Source: CAWJPW01 sp963844845 (GTDB lineage Bacteria > Acidobacteriota > Thermoanaerobaculia > Thermoanaerobaculales > Sulfomarinibacteraceae). Taken from it: a DNA stretch of 64,000 nt. Shown one piece after another: positions 44,601 to 51,443 of this stretch (its first letter is position 1; each line of letters opens with the position of its first letter). The notes under the pieces were generated by a model that was not told the origin of the DNA, ran no database searches, and saw only the letters and a program-made list of their open reading frames with translations. The translations under genes were made by a program, and so were the position numbers. The stretch lies in contig CAWJPW010000005.1 in the NCBI GenBank assembly GCA_963844845.1, positions 186,001 to 250,000 of the forward strand, written 5' to 3'.

Positions 44601-45486
44601 GGCCAAGTCCATCGCCGACAAGGTCCAGGCGTATCAGACCGCCAACCCGACGATTCCCCTGGTCCTCGTGGGCGACTTCAACGCCTTCGAGTTCACCGAT
44701 GGCTATGCCGACGTGCTCGGCGAGATCGCCGGTGACGTCGACCCCACCGAGAGCGAGCTTCCGGTCGACGACCGCGTGGACCCCAACCTCACGATCCAGA
44801 CCCTAGCGGTGCCCACTGCCGAGCGCTACTCGTACGTCTACGACGGTACCGCGCAGGCCTTCGACCATGCCCTCACCTCGCAGGCGGCCGCGCCGTTCGT
44901 CCGCGGCATGGAGTACGGTCGCGCCAACGCCGATGCGCCCGAGGACTCGGACGTACTCGACAACAGCCCCCTGCGCTGCTCCGACCACGACGGCTTCGTG
45001 CTCTACCTCATGACCGATGCCGATGGCGATGGTACTGCCGACGACGCCGACAACTGCCCCGTTCTCGCCAACCCCGACCAAGCCGACGTCGACGGCGATG
45101 GGCTCGGCGACGCGTGCGACGCCTGCGAGGACACCCTTGCACCGGCGTTGAGCGGCGTTCCTGCCGGGCCCACGTTCTTGCAGGGACAGGCGTCGGACTG
45201 CAGCGGCATCAGCGGAATCACCCTGGCGCCCGGCGCCTCCAACCTCTCCCTCCAGGCCACCGGCGCCCCCGGCCAACCCGAGTGGACCTTCCGAGTGGCC
45301 CTGGTCGATCCAGGTCAGCAGGGTGCCGGCACCGTGGTTGCGACCGACGCGGGAAGACGCAGCAGCAGCCTCGAAGTCCGGCTTCCCAACCAGAGCGTGG
45401 GCATACCCGCCGCCACACCGGCGGGCGCAGCCGCACTCGCACTCCTCCTCGCCCTCGCCGGAGCAGCTCTGATACGGCGCGTATGA
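41644..45486 (+). CDS. Secreted ExeM/NucH-like nuclease with lamin-tail domains and C-terminal sorting helix
   Basis: A 1280-residue exported protein. After the signal peptide (MKTKLALAACLITAVAAGVSAQ) come lamin-tail-like beta domains (about 25-180, 190-375 and 380-500), an OB-like nucleic-acid-binding segment (about 555-660), and an endonuclease/exonuclease/phosphatase domain (about 795-1120) with QEAE (near 865), VGDFNAFE (near 1010) and SDHDGF (near 1112). Calcium-binding thrombospondin-3-like repeats follow (DADGDGTADDADNCP). The tail is a hydrophobic helix plus RRV, resembling IPTL-type sorting signals. This layout matches extracellular DNases of the ExeM/NucH group. ATG 41644 has GGAGGAG 6 nt upstream. 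Likely roles are phosphate or DNA scavenging, or biofilm matrix turnover. Confidence 0.87.
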   Translation: MKTKLALAACLITAVAAGVSAQTTVFINEIHYDNTGGDSGEAVEVAGPSGANLTGWSLVLYNGNGGGSYGTINLSGTIANLCSGFGVISVSAPGLQNGSPDGIALVDSSSTVVQFLSYEGPFAAVGGPADGLTSTDIGVAEAGGSAVGDSLQLTGTGSTYEDFTWAGSSPNTFGACNTGQTFTGGSTGPTDPVINEFVANHTGTDINEYVEIKGDADTDYSAFTLLVIEGDSTGAGAVDRVYPIGTTNAAGYWLTGFLNNQIENGSLTLLLVEGFSGAAGDDLDTDNDGTLDTSPWTRIVDSVAVSDGGGTDSWYSPVVLAQGYDGQSFTPGGASRIPDGSDTDSTGDWIRNDYDGAGLVGFVGSPAFGEAFNTPGTVNVAVPSPLLINEINADPDSSTGDANGDGTVGYADDEFVEIVNTTAGDLDVSGWTLSDGFSVRHTFPANSIVTAGCAVVVFGGGTPTGPFGGALVQTASTGTLGLNNGGDTVALMDGSTIYASYAYGSEGGNNQSLTRDPDVVGGEPLVQHTTATGAVGRRFSPGTQVTLLPFAGCLWSPPVVAIHDIQGPGITSPYAGQIVTTSDNIVTAVGGDGFVIQAPDAATDADPDTSEGIYVFTGAAPTVAVRDQVDVTGAVTEYYDLTEISLPTDVTVDSSGNPLPAPVVLDITVPSPNQPWPTVEMERLEGMRVSVADGFAASGNQSFTSDPVAELKITSAGSRPFREPGIDYEYQIAGLPVFDSNPEIFELDPDRLGLANVEAVGGSTFSATGVIGYDYGDYELWPTELTMTSAALPRAVRARVTGELTVGSLNLLRLFDDVDDPDDVNADGWPRQDVVVSTTEYQRRLRKDSLYVRTVLGAPDILGVQEAESLKVLEDLAAQIAADDPTVSYSAYLVEGNDSGTIDVGFLVRDTVSVSAVTQLGKDETYTFGGGTPEILNDRPPLLIEGSYTGNGSPFPLAVMVVHNRSRNGIDDASDGLKRRTKRLEQAKSIADKVQAYQTANPTIPLVLVGDFNAFEFTDGYADVLGEIAGDVDPTESELPVDDRVDPNLTIQTLAVPTAERYSYVYDGTAQAFDHALTSQAAAPFVRGMEYGRANADAPEDSDVLDNSPLRCSDHDGFVLYLMTDADGDGTADDADNCPVLANPDQADVDGDGLGDACDACEDTLAPALSGVPAGPTFLQGQASDCSGISGITLAPGASNLSLQATGAPGQPEWTFRVALVDPGQQGAGTVVATDAGRRSSSLEVRLPNQSVGIPAATPAGAAALALLLALAGAALIRRV

Positions 45487-45494
45487 CCGACCCA

Positions 45495-45528
45495 CCGGGC
45501 AGGGCTGCGTGCGCGCAGCCCTGCCCGG
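45495..45528. terminator. Perfect 15-bp G+C hairpin after the nuclease gene
   Basis: CCGGGCAGGGCTGCG (45495-45509), loop TGCG, exact complement to 45528, starting 9 nt after the stop. No U-tract follows. Confidence 0.5.
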
Positions 45529-45530
45529 GC

Positions 45531-45579
45531 GCACAACGAAACGGGGACGGACTCTGTCCGTCCCCGCCTTGCGTTGTGC
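45531..45579. terminator. Second, bipartite hairpin in tandem
   Basis: An inner perfect 11-bp stem (CGGGGACGGAC, 45542-45552, loop TCT, complement 45556-45566) lies inside an outer 8-bp stem (GCACAACG 45531-45538 with CGTTGTGC 45572-45579). With the first hairpin it could block transcription from both sides before the convergent FHA-Fis gene. The remaining gap to 45699 holds no feature I can support. Confidence 0.45.
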
Positions 45580-45699
45580 ACCGCCCCCGACTCGAGCATG
45601 CCCCTGCTGGGACGAGCCACGAACACACCGAAGCCGTAGCGGACAGTTCGGAACTGAAGATGAGCGCGGCGCCGAAGAGGGCCTTTTGCTTTCTTCGCG

Positions 45700-46779
45700 C
45701 TACCCCGGCGTGTCGAAACGCACGTCCACGTCGAGGCGACGGAGCTTCTTGAAAAGACCCGCCCGGCTCAGGCCCAGCCTCTTGGCCGCCTCCGTGCGGT
45801 TGCCGCCGCAGTCCACGAGGACCCGAGCCACGAGCCAACGCTCGACCCGCTCCCTCGCCTGAGCCAGAGGCAGTGAGGGAAGCTCGTGGAGGGCCGGGAC
45901 AGGCACGCTGCCGACCGGCTCGAGGCCCGCGGACGGTGAGGGCGTCTCGAACTGGTGCAATCGGGCTCGCCCGAGCACCGCATCCACTGCCGCCATCAAC
46001 GCTCGCATGTCGGCCACCGCCGGAGGATCCTCGGTGAAACGAACGAGCAGGACGTAGTTGCGGCGCAGACTGGCGAGCAGGGCCTGCTCCCCCTCGGCGG
46101 CGAGCTGGCGCACGGTATGGCTGCCCTGCGACGAGGCGTGCTCGCGGACCAGCTGCCCGAGCGTGACCTCGGCTCCGAGCAGCCGCCCCAGGTCTCCGGC
46201 GCTGGCGGCCATCGCCACGGCCCGGTCGTCGTCGCGATAGAGGACCATCGCGCCCTCGAAGGAGAGCCGCGCCACCGCGAAGTCGAGGAGATCGCTGAGA
46301 TCGCCGCTCCGGGTGGCGTTGGCCGTCTGCTCGAGCAGGTCGACCATGTCCTCCATCGATGCGTCACTCCGGTAGTGCATCGTGTCCTCGCGCTCCGGCT
46401 CGGTCTCGAGGGGCAGGTTGCTCCCACTCTCCGGACTCTCACGGAGACCGAGCTGATCGAGCCGGTAGCTCCCGCTCGTCACCTCGAGAATCACCATGGC
46501 CGCCGACGACACGTTGAGCTGGTCGCCACAGCGGAGCTCGCTCGCGGCCACGCGCTGACCGTTCACGAACGTCCCGTTCTTGGAGTTGAGGTCGGTGACG
46601 TGGAAGACCTTCCCCAGCTCGCTCACCTCGAGGATCGCGTGATGCCGCGAGACGTCCTTGTGCCCGAGTACAACGTCGTTGTCCGGACGGGAACCGATCC
46701 GGTAGGCTCTTCCGGGCTGCAGCTCGTACCTCTGCTCACCCTGCTCCGGGCGGCTGTACACGAGGACGTAGTGTGTCAT
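45700..46779 (-). CDS. FHA-domain protein with Fis-type helix-turn-helix
   Basis: A 359-residue regulator. Residues about 20-98 form an FHA domain (YRIGSRPDNDVVLG, SRHHAILEV, LNSKNGTFVNGQRV) that binds phosphothreonine. A central region (about 135-275) looks GAF-like. The C-terminus (about 305-355, LVARVLVDCGGNRTEAAKRLGLSRAGLFKKL) is a Fis-type DNA-binding helix-turn-helix. The sigma54-interacting AAA+ domain usually found between these modules is absent, so it should act as a direct DNA binder or repressor rather than a sigma54 activator. GGTGGAG lies before ATG 46779; a small CCCCG/CGGGG hairpin sits over the leader. It is last in a same-strand run from the M29 peptidase. Confidence 0.85.
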   Translation of the reverse strand: MTHYVLVYSRPEQGEQRYELQPGRAYRIGSRPDNDVVLGHKDVSRHHAILEVSELGKVFHVTDLNSKNGTFVNGQRVAASELRCGDQLNVSSAAMVILEVTSGSYRLDQLGLRESPESGSNLPLETEPEREDTMHYRSDASMEDMVDLLEQTANATRSGDLSDLLDFAVARLSFEGAMVLYRDDDRAVAMAASAGDLGRLLGAEVTLGQLVREHASSQGSHTVRQLAAEGEQALLASLRRNYVLLVRFTEDPPAVADMRALMAAVDAVLGRARLHQFETPSPSAGLEPVGSVPVPALHELPSLPLAQARERVERWLVARVLVDCGGNRTEAAKRLGLSRAGLFKKLRRLDVDVRFDTPG

Positions 46780-46870
46780 GTCTTCTCCACCCCGTTAGCG
46801 GGGCTCGACTTGTCTCCTGACCGTGCTGGATTGTGACATTGCCGAGAGGGCATTACAACTGGGGCCTCCG

Positions 46871-47554
46871 TCACGCGACCCGCGACGAACGGCTGACCAG
46901 GTATCCCGAAGGAGATCCCGGCACGAAGCGAAACTGCAGCCGCACGTCCCCCTGGTTGGCCTCGACCACTGCCGCCCCCTCGGAGACGCTGCGCAGGCTA
47001 CGGCTGGCACTCTGCATCACCCGCGCTCGCAGCAGACGCGACACCTCCTCCATCTGCGCGAGATCCTCGAGCAGAAGCGTGATACGCAGGCTGCGCTCGA
47101 GGCCCACCATCAGCTGCCGTACGACCTCGTCGAAGGCAGCAGCCATCGCTTCGAGGCTCAGGCCGCCGCTCCCGAGCAACCCCAGAGGCTCCAGCGCCAG
47201 GGATTGGAGGCCGCGGCGAGCCGCATCGGCGGCCACCGCCAAGAGGGCCCGCTGGACGTCACCCGGCCGGGCAGACGGCCGTTGATCAAGGTCGTGCACC
47301 ACCGCCTGATACATCCAGTATGGCCGCTGTTCGCTGGGCCTGAGCACGAGATAGCGACCCAGCGGAACCGGCCTGAACGCGGCCAAGGCAAGGTAGGCGG
47401 AGGCGAGGCTGTCGCTCTCGTCGAGGTCGAGGACGGGCGGCGAGCTCAGCACCAGGTTGCGGTCCTCCTGAACCACCAGGGCGTCGGGGGTGAGACGTCG
47501 ACCCGGCGAGTCGTGGAGGTCGAGCTCCCAGCGCACACACGATGAGACAGTCAC
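46871..47554 (-). CDS. Macro-domain-like conserved protein
   Basis: A 227-residue soluble protein. The middle (about 95-170: ARPGDVQRALLAVAADAARRG, SLALEPLGLLGSGGLSLEAM) follows the helix-strand-Gly-rich-loop pattern of macro domains, which bind ADP-ribose or related nucleotides, but the match is by pattern only and key residues are uncertain. A C-terminal alpha/beta part (about 185-227) is not recognised. GTG 47554 is preceded at 6 nt by TAGACT and lacks a Shine-Dalgarno. It sits between ClpX-like and FHA-Fis genes on the same strand. Confidence 0.6.
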   Translation of the reverse strand: MTVSSCVRWELDLHDSPGRRLTPDALVVQEDRNLVLSSPPVLDLDESDSLASAYLALAAFRPVPLGRYLVLRPSEQRPYWMYQAVVHDLDQRPSARPGDVQRALLAVAADAARRGLQSLALEPLGLLGSGGLSLEAMAAAFDEVVRQLMVGLERSLRITLLLEDLAQMEEVSRLLRARVMQSASRSLRSVSEGAAVVEANQGDVRLQFRFVPGSPSGYLVSRSSRVA

Positions 47555-47560
47555 CCGATC

Positions 47561-47566
47561 AGTCTA
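47561..47566 (-). promoter_or_regulatory. -10 box for leaderless transcription of the macro-like gene
   Basis: Minus-strand TAGACT (47566-47561), exactly 6 nt before GTG 47554, in the 58-bp gap after the ClpX-like gene. Confidence 0.5.
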
Positions 47567-47612
47567 CTCCACCGGATCAGGCCGGCCCCAGACGCACACC
47601 CGGGGCCGCACC

Positions 47613-48758
47613 CTACAGTGCACGGCGGACCAGGTCGGCGGTGACCACCAGCCTGTGCCCCGATCCCTCGCGTTTCTCGAGGCCCTCGAACTTCCACGGG
47701 TCGAACTCCAGGCGGTTGATGATCTTGCCGAAGATGGTGCGGAGCGCCCGGGCGCCAGTACGGGTGTTCTTCTCCGCCTGCTCGGCGATCAGGGCCGCCG
47801 CCAGGTCCTCCATCTCGAGCTCGATGTCCATCACCTCGAAGTAGCGCTTGGAGCGCACGAACGGGGAGTCCACCGAGCGCAGCAGGATCTCCTTGAGCAC
47901 CTCGCCGGAGAGATCGCGCAGCAGCACCACGTTGTCGAAGCGGGCCATGAACTGCGGCACCATGCCGTAGGTGAAGAGGTCTTCGGGCTTGAGAAAATCG
48001 GCCAGGGCAAAACGCGTCTCGATGCGCACCTGCCCGTCGGCGGTGCGGATCGCCTGCGATTTCATCTTCTCGCCGCTGCCCGGCTTGGCGACTCGAAAGT
48101 AGACCTGATCGTAGAGGCCCTCGAACGCACCGCCACAGATGAACATCATCCCCTTGGTGTCGATGTCCAGGGTGACCGGGCGCTCCTCTCCGTCCACCAC
48201 GGCGTGAGTCCGGAAGGCCACTCGCTCCCCCTCCATGAGGGTGAGCAGGCCCTGCTGCAGCACCACACCCAGTGGGTTCGGTTTCCCCGCCACCACCGCT
48301 GCCATCTTGTCGATCTCGTCGATGCAGATGGTGGCGCGCTCCATGGCGCTCTTCAGCGCCTCCACCGTCGAGTCGCTGCCGAGAATCGCTCGCGCGCGCT
48401 GCTCCACCGCCGCCAGCAACCGGTCGGGTCGGAACTCCAGGCGATCCGGGTCCACCAGCAGGTTCGCGTTGATGATGGTCATGGCCCGGAACCGGTCGTA
48501 CTCGGCAACGTCGTGGTAGAGGCGCTGAACGTTGTTCATGATCGTCGTCTTGCCGGTACCCGAGCTGCCGATGAGCAGCAGGTTGCCTGGCACCTTGCCG
48601 GTCACGTGCTTGTAGATCGCCACCGACACGTAGCGCAAGGCGCCGTCCTGTCCCAGCACTCCCCGCCCGAGCTCCTGGAAGATCTGAGGCGGAGTGATCT
48701 CCTCGAGGCCGCGCAGAGACCCAGCCGACTGCTCGGCCGCGCTTCGGTCAGACGTCAT
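47613..48758 (-). CDS. ClpX-like AAA+ ATPase lacking zinc finger and canonical pore loop
   Basis: A 381-residue AAA+ protein most like ClpX. Walker A GSSGTGKTT (Lys70), Walker B ICIDEIDK (Asp147, Glu148) and sensor-2 GARALRTIFGKII (near 345) are intact, so ATP hydrolysis is expected. Missing are the N-terminal zinc-binding domain, the GYVG substrate-gripping pore loop (the region reads INANLLVDPDRLEF) and the IGF loop that docks ClpX on ClpP (KPGSGEKMKSQ instead). It is therefore probably a ClpP-independent remodelling ATPase, not the housekeeping ClpX. GGGGAGG lies before ATG 48758. It is 50 nt after the M29 aminopeptidase gene. Confidence 0.85.
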   Translation of the reverse strand: MTSDRSAAEQSAGSLRGLEEITPPQIFQELGRGVLGQDGALRYVSVAIYKHVTGKVPGNLLLIGSSGTGKTTIMNNVQRLYHDVAEYDRFRAMTIINANLLVDPDRLEFRPDRLLAAVEQRARAILGSDSTVEALKSAMERATICIDEIDKMAAVVAGKPNPLGVVLQQGLLTLMEGERVAFRTHAVVDGEERPVTLDIDTKGMMFICGGAFEGLYDQVYFRVAKPGSGEKMKSQAIRTADGQVRIETRFALADFLKPEDLFTYGMVPQFMARFDNVVLLRDLSGEVLKEILLRSVDSPFVRSKRYFEVMDIELEMEDLAAALIAEQAEKNTRTGARALRTIFGKIINRLEFDPWKFEGLEKREGSGHRLVVTADLVRRAL

Positions 48759-48808
48759 GGATCCTCCCCTGTCTCCGGGTGAACCATCGCGAGGTCCGTC
48801 CCCCATTC

Positions 48809-50008
48809 TCAGCTCCCCTCGACGACCCAGACGCCATCGCTCGGCACCAGCGCCACGTCGTCGATCATCACCCGGCGCCCACAGCCGCCAGGCCGGAAGT
48901 CGGCAACGATGTCGACGTGCTGCGCGGAGCGGTTGAGCACGCCACGCTCCTCCAGCCGGCGCAGACGCTCCCGTCCCTCCGCGCCGCCCGGGTCGTCCAC
49001 GAAGCAGTCCTCGTAGCTGGCGCCGATCGCAATATGCAGCGTTCCGCCGACCTTCTCCACCAGCAACGGGTGCTTCAACGCGCGCTCCAGCCCGGGGTTC
49101 ATGCCCAGCGCCACCTCGCCCAGCCGGTGCGAGCCTTCGTCCGTCTCGACGATGGCCGCGAGCTGGTCGCCCCCCTCCGCTGCCCTGTAGCTCACGATCC
49201 GTCCGCCGCTGAAGGCCAGCTCGATGCCCCGCATGTCGCGGCCGCCGTAGTTCACCGGAAGGTCCAGATAGATCTCGCCCTCCACGCTGCCGGCGTCGGG
49301 GCTGGTGAAGATCTCTCCGTCCGGGAAGTTACGCAGACCGTACGAGAGGCGAGGCAGGCCCTCGTTCAAGGCCATCGTGAGCACCAGCTCACGACCGTCG
49401 TCCGGGTGCTCGGTCACCACCGTCATGGTTCGGCCGTTTTGGAACAACGGCGCGAGCCGCTCCTCCGCCGCCCGCAGCGGGCGCGGATCGGTGGTTGATG
49501 CCTTGACCAGGAAGCGCGTGTACTCCGCCAGATCCATACCCTCCATCGCGGCAAATGCCGGCGTCGGGTAGAGCGTCAGCACCCACGGCTTGCTCAAGCG
49601 GATATCGGCAAAGGCACGATCGGCGGCGGCGAGCCCGCGCACCTGCTCCGGCGTGAGACCCGTATACCTCGCGGGGTCCTCTGCGCCGAGCACCTCCACG
49701 TACTTGGTCATGCTTTCGTAGCGCCCCCGGTGCCACGCCGGTACGCGCTCGAGCTGCTGAGGACCTGCGTGCCTCGCCACGGTGGCCGACCACACGCGTC
49801 CCCGCTCGTTGTCAGGCGGCACGAGGTAGACATCGGGGACCGCCCCGGCGTTCGCCACGCGACGCTGGAGCGCCTCGAGGAGCGGCCAGCAGATCCGCTC
49901 GCCTTTGAGCATCACCCGGTCGTCGGGAGAGATCCCTCCGAGGGAGTGGTCGAGCAGCAATGCGGCCCAGACCTCGAGATCGTCAGCAGCGATGTAGGCT
50001 TCCTGCAC
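48809..50008 (-). CDS. M29-family metallo-aminopeptidase
   Basis: A 399-residue cytoplasmic enzyme of the thermophilic aminopeptidase T (M29) family, which removes N-terminal residues using two divalent metals. Motifs: NFPDGEIFTSP (near 228), the metal ligands in EGSHRLGEVALG (near 295), KHPLLVEKVGGTLHIAIG (near 318) and the closing His/Asp segment SAQHVDIVADF (near 365). GTG 50008 is supported by GAGGGGG 5 nt upstream; a TACAAT -10 box lies at 50042-50037. It starts a same-strand run with the ClpX-like, macro-like and FHA-Fis genes, and could degrade peptides released by the ATPase, though a direct link is inference. Confidence 0.9.
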   Translation of the reverse strand: MQEAYIAADDLEVWAALLLDHSLGGISPDDRVMLKGERICWPLLEALQRRVANAGAVPDVYLVPPDNERGRVWSATVARHAGPQQLERVPAWHRGRYESMTKYVEVLGAEDPARYTGLTPEQVRGLAAADRAFADIRLSKPWVLTLYPTPAFAAMEGMDLAEYTRFLVKASTTDPRPLRAAEERLAPLFQNGRTMTVVTEHPDDGRELVLTMALNEGLPRLSYGLRNFPDGEIFTSPDAGSVEGEIYLDLPVNYGGRDMRGIELAFSGGRIVSYRAAEGGDQLAAIVETDEGSHRLGEVALGMNPGLERALKHPLLVEKVGGTLHIAIGASYEDCFVDDPGGAEGRERLRRLEERGVLNRSAQHVDIVADFRPGGCGRRVMIDDVALVPSDGVWVVEGS

Positions 50009-50071
50009 ACAGCCCCCTCGCGCGCAATGCGCGCATATTGTAACGAACTTCCGGGCGCGGACGACGCGCCG

Positions 50072-50234
50072 AGTGCCCTGTTTGGGAAGTCCGATGTGCT
50101 ATTCGCGCAGCCAGCGTGGTTCCTGGCAAGGCGCGACGACGAAGTCGTAGCAACGCTACTTCGAGGAGGAGCGACGCAGCCAGGGGCCGCGATGACAAGC
50201 GGTTAGTCCATTGGGACTTTCCAAACAGGTCACT
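50072..50234. repeat. 163-bp element bounded by 21-bp imperfect inverted repeats
   Basis: The arms are 50072-50092 and 50214-50234, 19 of 21 positions complementary; the inner 16 bp (CCTGTTTGGGAAGTCC on the left) differ at one base. Between them are a GTAGC-AAC-GCTAC hairpin (centre near 50155) and flanking partly self-complementary sequence, so the whole could fold into one long structure. There is no transposase gene. It fills most of the 224-bp gap between the M29 gene and the DUF1573 gene and touches the latter's stop codon. It may be a MITE/REPIN-like element or a structured 3' end. Confidence 0.55.
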
Positions 50235-51363
50235 AGCGCGAACCCCCCTGGTATGGCACCGGGACCGGCGGCGGCTGCAGCGTCGGCCGCTCCCGCAGGG
50301 GTTGGGGCGGTCGTTCCACGCCACCGGCTCGCGCGACGAACACGGGAATCCTCAGCGGGGCCCCACCAGGTTCGTCGGTGGTCACCGTGACCGTTCCATG
50401 AACCACGCCGGGGACCTTCTCCGCATCGAGCCCCGGAGCCAGCACCACCGTGACACGGTGCTCGGTGGCCTTCTCGTTCCGGGCCGCGGAGTGAGCGACG
50501 AAGAGCTCGGGGTTGCTCGACTCCAGCGACCGCACCCGAAATGCCCGGCCCCGGTTATCCACGAGCCTCACACCCATCTGCGATGGCGTCCGCCCCGGCT
50601 CTCCCACGACGAAGCGCAGCTGGCGTGGCTGGACCTCCACGACCGGGCGAATCCGCACCGCCACGGGGTAGGTCACCACTGGGTCCTTGTCGACGTTGAC
50701 GGGAATGCTGAGCCTCACGATGCGGACGCTGGCGTCGTCCTGGGGCGAGACCTTGAGGACCAGCGAACGCTGGCTCGAAGGGTGCCCGTCCGCAGCCGGC
50801 ATCACCGTAGCCTCCAGCAGCCCCGGAGGGTTGGAGGTGACGGCGCCGATCTCCAGAGGCTTCCCGTCACGTCGGCTGAGGGTCACCGTCGTCGTCGCCC
50901 CCTGCCCCACCACCGCGTCCACGGCCGCCCGCGAGGCGGGCTCCGTCACGACCAACGGCTGAACCGTGAAGCTGAGCTGCAGCCGCAACGGCTGGACCCC
51001 TACCTCGTCGGTCTCCACCAGCACCGATTTCGTCAGATGCCCAGCCTGGTTGGCATGGGTTGCAACCTTTGCCACGAGCTTTCCCGACCCACCTGCCGGG
51101 ATCACCGAGTCGAACTCGGCGACAGTGCAGCCTCAAGAGGGTTTTGCCTTGATGATTTTGACCACTCGGTCGCCGGGGTTGTGGAGCACGAAGGTCGCCA
51201 CCGCGGGCTCACCTGCGGGGACGGTGCCCAGCTCCACAGTCGCACTCTCTGGCTTGAGCACGGTGGTCTTCGGCGGCACCGGCGTCGTCTGGGCCAATCC
51301 GCTCACGGCCCCCAGGGGCGCCGCGGCCAGGAGCAAGGCGAGGGCCGCACTTCGTGTCGTCAT
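50233..51363 (-). CDS. DUF1573-like secreted protein interrupted by an in-frame UGA at its conserved cysteine (candidate selenoprotein or pseudogene)
   Basis: Read through one UGA, this is a 376-residue exported protein. A signal peptide (MTTRSAALALLLAAAPLGAV) and linker lead to the DUF1573 beta sandwich: ATVELGTVPAGEPAVATF, then KAKPS-[UGA]-GCTVAEFD, then VIPAGGSGKLVAKV. The family normally has SCGCT here, so the UGA replaces the first Cys (position 77). The frame stays open and coding-like for 299 codons beyond it, with three or so further Ig-like domains and a Pro-rich tail. GGAGG precedes ATG 51363 by 5 nt. A promoter (TACAAT at 51421-51416, CTGACA upstream) is present. Alternatives are a nonsense mutation or a sequencing error; no selA, selB or selC lies in the window. 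Confidence 0.7.
51103..51121 (-). promoter_or_regulatory. Possible SECIS-like hairpin after the in-frame UGA
   Basis: In the mRNA, CGCCGAGU, loop UCG and ACUCGGUG form an 8-bp stem (one G-U pair) that begins exactly 11 nt after the UGA, the distance of the E. coli upper SECIS stem. The loop lacks the GU of the E. coli element, so function is doubtful. Confidence 0.3.
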
Positions 51364-51443
51364 CAAGGCCTCCATGGTGTCACCCGTGGTGCAGGCGCAC
51401 CGCAGGTCCGCACGGATTGTATACGAGACTCGGGGTAACGGTG

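Noticed and set aside
50233..51363. Two separate genes (80 and 290 codons)
   Set aside because: The downstream part has no start or ribosome-binding site near 51105, begins mid-domain, and lies in the same frame as the upstream part, so one gene with an in-frame UGA explains it better.
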